Assembly: GCA_010094045.1 (NCBI GenBank)
Contig: ML986608.1
Coordinates: forward strand, 391,473 to 404,677
Direction: 5' to 3'
DNA: 13,205 nucleotides
DNA from: Lojkania enalia
Taxonomy: Eukaryota; Ascomycota; Dothideomycetes; Pleosporales
The notes under the pieces are model-generated. The model did not search any database, was not told the DNA's origin, and saw nothing but the letters and a program-made list of their open reading frames with translations. How positions within the stretch are numbered: position 1 is the first letter of the stretch; every line of letters begins with the position of its first letter. Below, in pieces: positions 1 to 8,899 of this stretch. The translations under genes were made by a program, and so were the position numbers.

Positions 1-2251
1 AGAATTCTCGTATATTGTAAAGCTAATTATCGTACTATAGAGCCCTACAACCTCTTTTATATAGACTTTAGAATATAACATTACCTTTAAGAAATTGAAG
101 TTAGCCCTATTAAGCATACCTATACTCTACTACTTTAACCCTATATTAGAAATAAAAATGGAAACTAATACCTCTAATAGAGTAGTTATAGGAGTACTAT
201 TATAGAAATATCCTAATAGAAAATAGTACCCTATAACGTTCTATAGTAAAGTTCTATCCAGTTTAGAACTAAACTAGAAGATTTATAATAAGAAACTATT
301 CGCAATTATTACTACGTTTAAATAATAGAGAGTAGAACTTACTTTAGTAGCTACTAGGATTCTAGTATATACTAATTATCGCTTACTCGAATATTTTATA
401 ATTATAAAAGTACTTAATACTTGTTAAGTTTATTAGACTAAGGAATTAGCTTAGTATTAGTTCCGAATCGAGTATACCCTAAATAAGAATAATACTAGAG
501 TAGATATCTTCAGTTATTATAAATAAGATATAGAAAACTTAAAAGTAGCTTAAACTAACAACTAGTTAAAAGTCCTATTTAGACCGTATTAACTTTACCC
601 CTAAATTAATACTAAATTAGCTTAGTCCTATATTACCTAAATAATAACTTAAGCGGCTATATTAAATATTATTAAAAGCTAGGAGTAGGTTATATTACTA
701 AACTCTCTAGAGTTGATTAACGTATTATTATAGGAAAACCGAGCCTCCTTCACATAGGAACGTACTTTTTTATTCTACAAGTATTAGATAGAGAATAGAC
801 TACTCCTCTACGATAATTACTTATATATTCTATTAGATTCAGGCCTTTACACGCGACTTATACGAGAGGCTTATAACTAAGTATCCTCCGTATACTTAAG
901 TACTACTAAAACCTATTAGTTACTATCTTAAAAGTACTATTAGAAGGGTATAGAGGCTACTTATAAACGATATATACGGAATTATATCCTATACTATAAA
1001 GCTTATCCGATATAAACCTAAACCCTAGGTTTTATCCACCTACTTCCTATACTAAATTAACTAATATAGTACTTATATATTAACTTTAAGAATTTTCCTA
1101 TAGATAAGTCCGGATATAATTAGATTATAGTAATAATCAATCGTCTATCTAAATAAGTAGTATCTATTCTCTACTATCGTATAATTAATATACAGGGAAT
1201 AGCCGAATTATTTATTTAATAGGTGTACCGCTTTAGCTATACGCCTAAAACTATTATTTTAGACTAAAGACCTTAGTTTATATCTAGTTTCTAGTCCGAA
1301 TTCTGCCGTATCTTAGGCGTAAAGATTAAACTATCTACTACTTATTATAAAGAGATAGACGGATAGATAGAGATTATAAATAAGTATATTAATTAGAGAC
1401 TACGCCCTTTTATATCCTTCTACTAGAATAACTAGAGTTCTCTATTACCTATAATCGACCGAGTATAAGCGACTCTACCTTATATAACTATTAGAATATC
1501 CCCGTATTAGATCCTATATAGATTTAAGCCCTATTAGAGTTGGGATTAGAAATATTCTATTAATCCTATTACTATAATAGATAAATTAAATTGTAAGAAT
1601 ACCTTAGCTCTAGCAACTCGTATATATATAGTCTAGGAAACCGTAAAGGCTAATATTAAGAAGGCTTAAGATCGTATATAATCTATTATTAACTATTACT
1701 AGTAACCGATTAATTAGCAGATTAGTAATATAGTCTACCTAAATACTAAGAACCTTATAGTCTAGAGACTGAGCCGAAAGCTATCTAATTAATAGGAGGG
1801 CCCTTTTAAAGTACTAGAATAGGTTGGAAACTTATACTATTTATAGCTACCCCTAGGGTTGAGAATATATAATATCTTTATACTAAACCTACTATATAAA
1901 AACTCTTAGGACCCTCTACTAGGGTAAGAAGCTCTAAAACCACCCGCTATTACTATTAAGGGGGTAGAAGAGTAGGAGGTTAAGGAAATACTAGCTAGTA
2001 AGCTGTATCGCAAGACCCTTAAATACCGTATAAAATGGGTAGAATATAATTCTAACCCGGTTTAGTATAAAGCCTTAAATTTTATAGGTTCGCTTTATAA
2101 GTTAAGAGCTTTTTATAATAAATATCCGAATTAGCTAGGACCTCTAAGAGCTCTAACTAAATAGATTAAGGTATATAAGAATAGTATAAAGAATATAGAT
2201 TACCTAGTAGACAATAATATATAAGAGTTAAGTAGTAGATTAGAAAACTAA
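1..2251 (+). pseudogene. Ty3/gypsy pol, 3' part: RT end, RNase H, integrase, chromodomain
   Basis: C-terminal part of a polyprotein that copied and integrated a retrotransposon. Domains in order: RT thumb (about 1-150); RNase H (about 155-490), where the first catalytic Asp of the usual DASD-like motif reads Asn (AAT, 167-169); integrase zinc-binding region, whose CxxC has become YxxY (983-994); integrase core with D1 changed to Asn (1082-1084), D2 kept (1262-1264) and E kept (1370-1372), exactly 35 residues between the last two; chromodomain (about 1946-2160), with a readable KYRIKWVEY block and Trp kept. RNase H, integrase and chromodomain codons all share one frame, so there is no net indel across 2 kb. 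Many in-frame TAA/TAG codons sit at Gln or Trp positions of the family. The frame could end at TAA 2249-2251 or, if that is a mutated Gln codon, about 45 bases later. Confidence 0.9.
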
Positions 2252-2322
2252 ATTATAGGCCTAAAATTACTCCTCTATAGAATCTGGAGGGTCTAATAGC
2301 AGGCTGTTAGATACCTCCCTAG

Positions 2323-2361
2323 TTCTCTTCTCCTCTACCCTCCTTCCCCTTCCTTCCCTCC
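2323..2361 (+). other. Polypyrimidine tract
   Basis: Of 39 bases, 38 are C or T, the only purine being A at 2337. C in CpC and CpT contexts escapes RIP, which explains how such a C-rich block survives in AT-rich surroundings. Pyrimidine tracts are common just upstream of fungal transcription starts, so an LTR promoter is possible but unproven. Confidence 0.6.
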
Positions 2362-2419
2362 GGACTCCCCTTAAACCTCTCCTATCTTATCCTTAACCGC
2401 CTAAGAATACTGTAATATC

Positions 2420-2594
2420 AGCTTAAAGGCTAGATACTAGAGCCTTTAAGGCTGAAACCTAATAGAGTAACTTAGTACCCTAGTAGAATAAAGCTACCTA
2501 AATACTAGCCTTAAAAAGGCTAGTTTTCTAACTCTTTATAATCTAGGCTATAAGCGCTAGGCTATAAGTAGACTCTAAAACAGCCTTAAAGGCT
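2420..2594. repeat. Cluster of AGCC...GGCT palindromes
   Basis: Four short inverted repeats with the same core: 2420-2431 (imperfect), 2441-2453 (AGCCTTTAAGGCT), 2507-2521 (AGCCTTAAAAAGGCT, extendable to 2505-2523 and followed by TTTT) and 2582-2594 (AGCCTTAAAGGCT, followed by a T run). Two further palindromes lie downstream: 2824-2835 (CGCCTATAGGCG) and 2871-2886 (AGCCTCTAAAGAGGCT). Function unknown; they could fold in RNA near a 3' end or be binding sites. Confidence 0.6.
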
Positions 2595-3320
2595 ATTTTT
2601 TTATCCTCCTTATCCCCTGCGTATTAGGCTACTACTTATAGTTCGAGATAGCCCTAGAGGACTAGAAACTCCTCCTTATAATAGAAGGGGATCTATAAGT
2701 GCGTTAATAGTAAGTACTCTACTAATATTAGATGCGATTTGTACGGGGTTATACTTTTTATTTTACAAGGTATAATACTTATATTTTTTTAATCTTAGAG
2801 ACCGAAAGATAAATATTATACGCCGCCTATAGGCGAGCACGTATATAGCCCGAAAGTAGATAACCTAGAAAGCCTCTAAAGAGGCTCTAGAAGGCGGGTA
2901 GAGTAGTATATTAATTAATTTTTTTTCTATAAGGTGTTAGCGATATTTTAATAATTAACGGTTCTAGGAACGTGTAAATAATACGTATAGAGTAGAAGTT
3001 GTTATTTAGTTAAGAAAGCTTAGTTAACAGCAATCTAATAATATACTAAGGCTAGTAAATACTTGTTACTATACGTAACGAAATTGCAATATTAATAAAC
3101 CGTTATAATAGTAGTTACTAGCTGATATATAGATCAATTACACTTACTGTAAAAACCTTACTTAATATTATATTAATATATAAATGCATCTCTATAAGTA
3201 ACTACGCGTATTAGCTTTTACTAATAAATACCTCCTTAAAGAAATTTCTTTATACTAGAACCTATCTGTAATAGCTTTAATTCCCTCCCGAACTAGTATA
3301 GATAGGGACTATCAGCCTAC

Positions 3321-3334
3321 GAGGAGGGGGGTAG
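3321..3334 (+). other. Polypurine tract of element 1 (candidate)
   Basis: GAGGAGGGGGGTAG lies immediately before TATAATAATACG, which would derive by RIP from a TG-starting LTR terminus. The layout, a G-rich tract then TAG then TG-derived sequence, is the same as at the 3' LTR of element 2 on the opposite strand. In Ty3/gypsy elements this tract primes plus-strand DNA synthesis. Confidence 0.55.
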
Positions 3335-3606
3335 TATAATAATACGAAGAAATTGTTCTACGAAAAGCTTTATATATAATCTTATCCTAAAGCTTTTTAC
3401 TTATCTTATTCTACCCCCAGCTCCGCCCCTTTTCCCTTCCGTATATAGTTATATACTCCCTTATAAGTAGCTTAGTAGTTCTTCTATATCCTTTCGTATA
3501 AGGCCTATAAGTATTAATAGAATTTCTAGGTCCCTAAACCCCTACATACTCCTATATACCTCTAAGTAGATTTGTACTATATTTAGACCTATTATCTTAC
3601 CTGCGC
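3335..3606 (+). repeat. Probable 3' LTR of element 1, incomplete or abutting element 2
   Basis: Begins directly after the polypurine tract and runs to the edge of element 2. No second copy is in the window, so the LTR cannot be confirmed by alignment. It contains a C-rich block (3413-3440) and more unmutated CpA than the flanking pol regions. The 7 bases at 3607-3613 (TGTTATA) could be the TTACA-type end of this LTR or the terminus of element 2's LTR. Confidence 0.4.
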
Positions 3607-3803
3607 TGTTATATTTAGTTCCCTTACTATTTCTTCCTACTTAGTTACTCAGCTAACTAAGCGACTAAGTATGCTTAGTTATTTAGTTAACTAAGCTACT
3701 AAGCGCGTTATATATTTTATATTAGTATTATTCTTCTAACTATATAAAGTTCTAGATCTTAATTAGGTCTAGTATAGGGATTCCTATAAAGATATCTATA
3801 ATA
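3607..3803 (-). repeat. 3' LTR of element 2
   Basis: Matches 11960-12147 over 188 ungapped bases (3616-3803), with 19 differences by my hand count, all transitions. On the minus strand it begins TATTATAGATA (TGTTATAGATA before RIP) right after the purine tract and ends in TATAACA, so the LTR is framed by a 7-bp inverted TGTTATA/TATAACA. It contains several CTTAGTT/AACTAAG repeats (about 3640-3705), which pair as inverted repeats. The last bases (3607-3613) are not matched in the other copy, so the left edge is uncertain by about 7 bases. Confidence 0.78.
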
Positions 3804-3818
3804 CTACCTTCCCCCTCT
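3804..3818 (-). other. Polypurine tract of element 2
   Basis: On the minus strand this reads AGAGGGGGAAGGTAG, directly followed by the TG-derived start of the 3' LTR. Its place, orientation and purine content fit the plus-strand primer of Ty3/gypsy elements and fix both the element's orientation and the LTR boundary at 3803/3804. Confidence 0.7.
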
Positions 3819-4152
3819 AAGTTCTTAGCCTAAAAGTTTTCCTATTTTAAACTAGTATATAGTAGGGTTAGTATACTATTTCCGCTAAAACTATATATAT
3901 TCTTAATACCTCCCCTTTATTATTTAACTCTAGGTAGATACTATTATACTAATTATATAAACTGTTTAGATAAGACTATTATACCTTATTTCTAGTATTC
4001 CTATAAGAGGTTAACTTATAAAGTAGATAAAAAGGAAATATCTAAAAAATTATATTATTTAAAATACCTTTATACTAGTATATATTTATTATATAATATA
4101 GATTATAATATTTAAATAGCTTATATATTATAATCCTATACTACTAGTTTAT

Positions 4153-4500
4153 TTCTAATTCTTTCTAGTAGTAAAGTAGGATACTAAAGTTGTAAAATTA
4201 GAGGAGGAGATTTGTCTAGCCTAAAAGGAGTTAGAATAACTTCTTAATAAAGTAGTAGCAGCTTATATAAAGATTTAGTATCTTTATAAGATTTGTAAAT
4301 AAGTAAAATATAGGTAGGTAAAAGGTTATAAATATATATAGGAGCAGCTTAAAGAAGAGAAAGAAGCGGATTATAAGGCGGGTCTTCTTTCTAAAGTAAA
4401 GTTGCCTCCTATAATATAGCTAATATTATTTAATCCTACTACTCTATCTCTAGATTTCTTTTATAAATTTAGATTTTATAATATACCTATAATACTATAG
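4153..4500 (+). pseudogene. Antisense coiled-coil-like reading frame at the 3' end of element 2; function unknown
   Basis: A plus-strand frame, opposite to gag-pol, lies between the pol end and the polypurine tract. From 4171 the codons give an amphipathic Lys/Glu/Leu-rich segment (for example VVKLEEEICLA, KELE, LLNKVVAA, QLKEEKEADYKAGLL), with stop codons only where CAA, CAG or TGG would be the RIP precursor. The tail (about 4400-4490) is Pro/Leu/Phe-rich. The heptad-like spacing suggests a coiled coil. It overlaps the antisense end of the chromodomain by about 60 bases. I do not recognise a family with certainty; fungal retrotransposons sometimes carry extra frames of this kind. The start is not visible and may lie in 3990-4150. 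A chance frame cannot be excluded, but this one retains coding character better than the other frames here. Confidence 0.5.
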
Positions 4501-7059
4501 AGTTAAGGTTTTCTTCTAGTTTCTAAATATTATCCTATAGGTTTCTATATTTATCTACTTCTAACTATTTAATTAGATAGTATTATTTGCTATTCTATAT
4601 TTTATACTTTATTATTCTCTTAACTTTCTATTTCTAGTCTTCTCTATATATATCTATATTATATACTACTAGTTTAGTATTTTAGGGTACCTTTTCTATA
4701 AATATAATATAGAAGGTTAGATAGATTTTTATAGTTGTAGGTAATTTAAGTTAATAGTTTACAGGTAATATTTATTTCTTAATCTTATATAGTCTAATTT
4801 TAATATAATCTAATTTACTATTTAGTTATTTACTTTAAATATTTTATTATAGTAGCTAAACTTTTTCTCTCTTTTTAAAATAAGATAGTTGTTTATATTT
4901 CTTATTATAGTATTTCTTTATAGTATATTATAAAAACTAGAGATCTATCTTTAGTAAGTCTTATATTTATTAAATAATCTCGATTTATTCCTATACCTAT
5001 AGTACCTATAATACTACTTTAATTAGAGTATTATAGGTTTTTAGTTTATACCTATAGTTTACTATAAATAGTAATACTCTAGTTATACTATATATAGTAC
5101 TATTATACGCAAGTTATATTATTAGTAGTAGTATTACCCAATTATTTTATCTATAGTTAAGATAGTACTATAGATATTACTCTACTATTTAGTTTATTTA
5201 TTCTATCTATCTATCTATTTATAGGTAAAATACTATAGATATTTTATATGTAATTTCTAGTAAGTTTATAATTATTTACTAAAACTTTAAAGTAAACTTA
5301 GTATTTTAGTCTATAATTATCTTTTATAGTATTCTATATTATACGATAATCTATCTTAAAAAGATGTTTACAACTTATTCTACTAATAATACTTTATTAT
5401 AGGGAATAAAGTAGGTATATTTTATAAGTCTATTTATAATTATTATAATAGAGTTATATACTTCTCTCTTAAAGTAGTTTTTTAACTTTAGTAGCTTAAT
5501 AATAAAGTCTATAGTAACTTCTATCTATAATCTAGTTAGTATTTCTAGGTTCTATAGTAGTCTATAAGATATATATCTATTAGATTTATTCTATTAGTAG
5601 TCTATATATTCTTATAATATATTCTTTACCTATTCTCTTACTTTAGAAAAGTAGAATCCTCTAAGGATTTATTCTAGTATTTTCTCTATTCTTTAGTATC
5701 TGTATATAGGGGCTTCGTAGAATTACCTAATAAATTCTTTTCTAACTTTAACTAGTATATAAATTCGATTATAGATGTATAGTAGTCTATCTACCTATTC
5801 TAGTTCTTATTCTTAGAGTTTTCTAGGTATTCTATCTATTACTAATCTAATTAGTATTATCTAGCTTACTTCTTTAATAATAGTTGTTGCTGCGAGTCTT
5901 AGGTAATTATATACTATACTTCTATCTTATTATTTTCTTAGTAGTATAACTATAGTTCCTTTCTCTTATTTATATCTTAGTAGTTTACTTAATATATCTA
6001 CTCTTTAATTTTATTTTCTACTAATATAGATAATCTTAAAGTTAAATATAGCTAGTTTTTATAACTATCTAACCTACTTAAAGGTAAGAGTTTTAATAGT
6101 AAGAAAGATAGTAAGGTTTTTATAGTTGTAATAGACTTTAGTTTATTATTCGCTCCTTATAGATATATACGCTATTCTTTAAAGTAATATTATAATAGCT
6201 AGAAGTTCTTAGTTATATATATTATAATTTATTTCTACTAGTATAAGTTTTTATAAGTAATATACTACTAGATATTATTTTCTATTATAGATTTATATAA
6301 GGATTCTAACTATTCTTATTTCTAATATATCGGTTTTTATAAAAGCTTTCTTTTCTAGGTTATAGAGTTTTAGTACTAGTTCTTATTAGAATTGTTTCTT
6401 AACTTCTTAGAAGGCTTTTTCTTATTTATTTCCCTATATAAAAGTAATATCTTTCCTTAATAGTTATATTAAGGGTATAGTTATATTACTCTAATTATCT
6501 ATAAAGGTTTAATAGAAGTTATAAAATCTTATAAAGGATTAGATATCTTTAACTAACTTTAGAATTAGCTAGTTTCTAATTACTACTAATTTATTTAGGT
6601 TTATTTATAATTGTCCTAGTTTAATAATAAATTCTAAGTAGTCTATTTATATAGTATAAAATTTATATTTCTTTACCTTAAGGTATAATTTTACTACTTA
6701 TAGTACGCGTAGTACTTATTTAATATATTTCTTATATTCTTACTTTATTTTTAAATATACGAGAACGTTATTTAAGTATACTATATAGAATTATCTAAAG
6801 TAGAGTCTTAGTACCTTATTAATTCGTTTTTAAAAAGTAGCTGATATATTAGTAAGCCTAAATAGTATAACTAGGTATTTAAAGAGTTCCTTTTTTATTC
6901 TAAATACTATTTTCTATTTATCTCCTTCTTTAATATAGATCTAATAGTACGTATTTTAGATGTCTAATTTTATAAAGATAGTAGCTTCCCTTAATTAGTC
7001 TCTTAAGTTATAGATGAATAGTAAAGAGTATTAATTCTTAATTATAATATTATTAAGAG
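4436..7059 (-). pseudogene. gag-pol of element 2, second part: RT, RNase H, integrase, chromodomain
   Basis: Continues the polyprotein left of the inserted transposon. RT palm and thumb (7059 to about 6400): the segment YLVILFRLTN matches the conserved PFGLTNAP region, and the catalytic YxDD box reads YLNN (6767-6778). RNase H (about 6340-6010): starts with TDILE, where the catalytic Asp is kept (6329-6331). Integrase: weak zinc-binding region, then core with D (5507-5509), D (5309-5311) and E (5201-5203), all intact, 65 and 35 residues between them. Chromodomain about 4650-4490, its conserved Trp positions now stops. Frame constant throughout. The first surviving candidate stops at the end are the paired TAG at 4439-4441 and 4436-4438. 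Dense TAA/TAG at Gln/Trp positions make it untranslatable. Confidence 0.9.
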
Positions 7060-7061
7060 TA
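7060..7061. repeat. TA target-site duplication, left
   Basis: TA flanks the left inverted repeat of element 3 and matches 8900-8901. Removing the element with one TA rejoins the RT frame of element 2. TA duplication is the rule for the Tc1/mariner/pogo superfamily. Confidence 0.85.
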
Positions 7062-7104
7062 ATATATTCTATAAGCGAGTAGGTTATATAAGTAAGTAGG
7101 TCGG
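7062..7104 (+). repeat. Left terminal inverted repeat of element 3
   Basis: Inverted match to 8857-8899. Shared core TTCTATAAGCGAGT, then GGTTATA, then AAGTAAGTAGGTCGG. The left copy has T/A where the right has C/G at four positions, as expected if RIP hit the left copy more. Confidence 0.93.
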
Positions 7105-7185
7105 CTATTACCAATTCTCAGCCTTTATATATAAACAGCTCAACAACGCTTTTAGATACAGATAAGATATTTAATAATAGGATTA

Positions 7186-8817
7186 TTAAGTACCTCCTCT
7201 ATTATATTTACAAGTACGAGAATTATACCTAGGTATTTTATAGCGTGCGCAGCATTGTACACGCGATATTTTACTATTAGCTAATAGCTGCTTATAATAC
7301 TTTCCTGCTGTACTAGTACTAGTAGTAGCTATCTTAATACCCTGCTTAACTAGTAGAGCTCCTCCTACCTAAATTTGTTTCCTTTTACGCTGTTTACGCT
7401 TTGTAAGCTCCTTAACAGCCTACTCTAGAGTAGTTGTTCGAGAGTATTATAGGGCAGCTAGATAGGCTATTTTTATATATCCTTTATTAAGCTGCTCTAC
7501 CATCTTAAGTAGAGTAGAAGGTGATAAATTCTGGTACTTTTAAATACGAGTATAGAGAAGCTGCTTCTAAGCCTTAAATTTATAAGGATTACTTAGTATT
7601 TTAGTAGTCTATATTATTATTATAGCTAGCTCTAGTATAGGTGTTCGAAGTTTAACGTTAAGCTATAAGAGTACTATATCTAGTTTAAATAGAATAAGGC
7701 CTATAGCTCGAAATCCTGTATAAATATTATCCTTAGTTATTACTTTCTTAAAGGTAGCCTTAAAGGCTGGTAGGAAGGATAGCTTGTTAATATAGTTGAT
7801 ATAGTAATATATTAGCTGGTTGATCTAACTACTATAGGCTCGCTTTAATAGTAAGAAGTAGCCTATATTAAGTGGTTATAGTATATATAAGGCGTGTGCT
7901 GGTATATAGAGAGGTAGAATACAATTCTGCCTATAGAAGCTGAGGAATTCTATAGAATAGTAGCTCTTATAACCATTAAAAATAAGTAGTCGCTATAAGC
8001 TAATTAAGCGAGTCTTAGTATAGGAATTAAAGTACTTTAGCTATTCAATTCTATACTTATTTATTGTTCAACTATTCTTACTAACGCTAATTATCTAATC
8101 TTTTAGTAGATCCTTACTATATTAGGCTACTTAGTAGTATTTAGCCTTAAGGATAATATATAGTAGAACTATCTAGCCTACTGCGCTCACGCCTTAGATA
8201 ACTATTACCTACTTATAATTACCTAGCTATAGAGCTTTTAGTTAATTATAACACTCTATATCTATAATAATAGTCTAGCTTATAATAACTCCTATCTAAA
8301 AGCCTGTCTTATTAAAATTAAATATATCCGCCTCAGTTATTTTATACTATCTAATTATAGCCTCTATAAGCTTAAACTACCTTCTAATAGTATTAGGATC
8401 CTTACACCTTACTTGTTAATAGTTATATAGTCGGTTTAGACGGGTTTTAATTAATAGAGTACATACGACGAAGTTAGCTGGCCAGTTCTAGCCTACTTAA
8501 CTAGCGTTATACTTAGCTAGTAGGGAATTAGCTATATCTCGTACAGTAGTAAGAGTAGGTAAAAACCCTTTTAAATCTAGCTTAAGAATAAACTTAGTAA
8601 TAGCCTCCTCTTCTAACTTAGTAAGACTCTTTAAGTTAGCCTTACAGTCGCGTCGAGAGGTAACGCTAGCTAGCCGTTACTATAGCGTGGAAAGATTAAC
8701 GTTATATAGCTTATAAGCGCGTTAGATAGATAATAACGTATTATTTTAGATAGCTTAAATAGTAAGAAGTATTTAGCTTTTATTTAAACGATTTTTAACG
8801 CCTGGTTGTTAAGGTAT
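7186..8817 (-). pseudogene. Fot1/pogo-like transposase, RIP-inactivated
   Basis: Transposase for excision and insertion of element 3. The frame runs 543 codons plus stop with no net indel, about the length of Fot1-type transposases. The start is taken at ATA 8815-8817, probably a mutated ATG, because the N-terminal helix-turn-helix begins about ten residues later. Order: CENP-B-like/Psq helix-turn-helix (residues about 10-55), Tc5-type helix-turn-helix (about 63-125, with LEEEAITKFIL and FLPTLTTVRDIANSLL), DDE core (about 165-320), Lys/Arg-rich C-terminal region, and a C-terminal CCHC-type knuckle (523-536; two of four ligands now Tyr). The catalytic residues 169, 281 and 317 are all Asn; 35 residues separate the last two, so the ancestor was DD35D. 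More than twenty in-frame stops. Ends at TAA 7186-7188, followed by another TAA. Confidence 0.92.
7210..7251 (-). other. Degraded C-terminal zinc knuckle of the transposase
   Basis: Fourteen codons read C-A-R-Y-K-I-P-R-Y-N-S-R-T-C, which is CX2CX4HX4C with the second Cys (TGT to TAT) and the His (CAT to TAT) changed to Tyr by RIP-type substitutions. Such knuckles occur at the C-terminus of some fungal pogo-like transposases and probably bind nucleic acid. Confidence 0.65.
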
Positions 8818-8856
8818 CGCGATTTAATTAATGGTAGAGCTACTTAATAGATGGGG

Positions 8857-8899
8857 CCGACCTACTTACTTGTATAACCCACTCGCTTATAGAATACGT
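8857..8899 (-). repeat. Right terminal inverted repeat of element 3
   Basis: Inverted match to 7062-7104. This copy keeps C/G at all four variable positions (the outer ACG and the GGGTTATAC block), so it is closer to the ancestral repeat. The transposase start codon lies 40 bases inside. Confidence 0.93.

Larger units (their letters stand above)
2252..3320 (+). other. Non-coding 3' stretch of element 1
   Basis: I see no convincing reading frame on either strand. It holds a pyrimidine tract (2323-2361, a single purine), a set of short palindromes (2420-2594 and 2824-2886), a 12-bp tandem repeat CTAGGCTATAAG at 2543-2554 and 2557-2568, and from about 2990 to 3250 a stretch with more CpA and TpG than elsewhere. 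It may be the 3' untranslated part of element 1, or it may contain an LTR starting near 2305 plus unrelated sequence. No antisense coiled-coil frame like that of element 2 was found here. Confidence 0.45.
1..3606 (+). mobile_element. Ty3/gypsy retrotransposon, element 1 (5' part outside window), RIP-mutated
   Basis: Chromodomain-bearing Ty3/gypsy LTR retrotransposon in plus orientation. Its 5' LTR, gag, protease and most of RT lie left of the window. Seen here are the RT end, RNase H, integrase and chromodomain in a single frame (1-2251), a long non-coding 3' stretch, a purine tract at 3321-3334 and a probable LTR start at 3335. The right limit is set by the start of element 2 at about 3607, which abuts or interrupts this LTR. 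An alternative 3' boundary is near 2290-2305, where a weaker purine run (GGAGGG) precedes TGTTAG; I prefer 3335 because the purine tract there is longer and is followed by a TG-derived terminus, as in element 2. All damage seen is of RIP type. Confidence 0.8.
7062..8899 (-). mobile_element. Fot1/pogo-like DNA transposon, element 3, complete, inserted in RT of element 2
   Basis: A cut-and-paste transposon of 1838 bp with 43-bp terminal inverted repeats (7062-7104 and 8857-8899) that differ at four positions, all transitions, and a TA duplication. It carries one gene, a transposase on the minus strand that starts 40 bases inside the right repeat. Size, one-gene layout, TA target and DD35D-type transposase fit the Fot1/pogo group of fungi. 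CpA and TpG are depleted but clearly more frequent than in the surrounding retrotransposon, which suggests a shorter or milder exposure to RIP. Confidence 0.93.

Noticed and set aside
2505..2530. Bacterial-type intrinsic terminator (hairpin plus TTTT)
   Set aside because: The context is a fungal retrotransposon, where such terminators are not used by RNA polymerase II; the hairpin belongs to a palindrome cluster instead.
2990..3030. Terminal inverted repeat of a MITE around TGTTATTTAGTTAAG and CTTAGTTAACA
   Set aside because: The arms are largely direct repeats of TTAGTTAA and pair imperfectly; no flanking TA duplication or partner was found.
5203..5222. Genuine microsatellite
   Set aside because: The repeat coincides exactly with in-frame integrase codons and needs no slippage to explain it.
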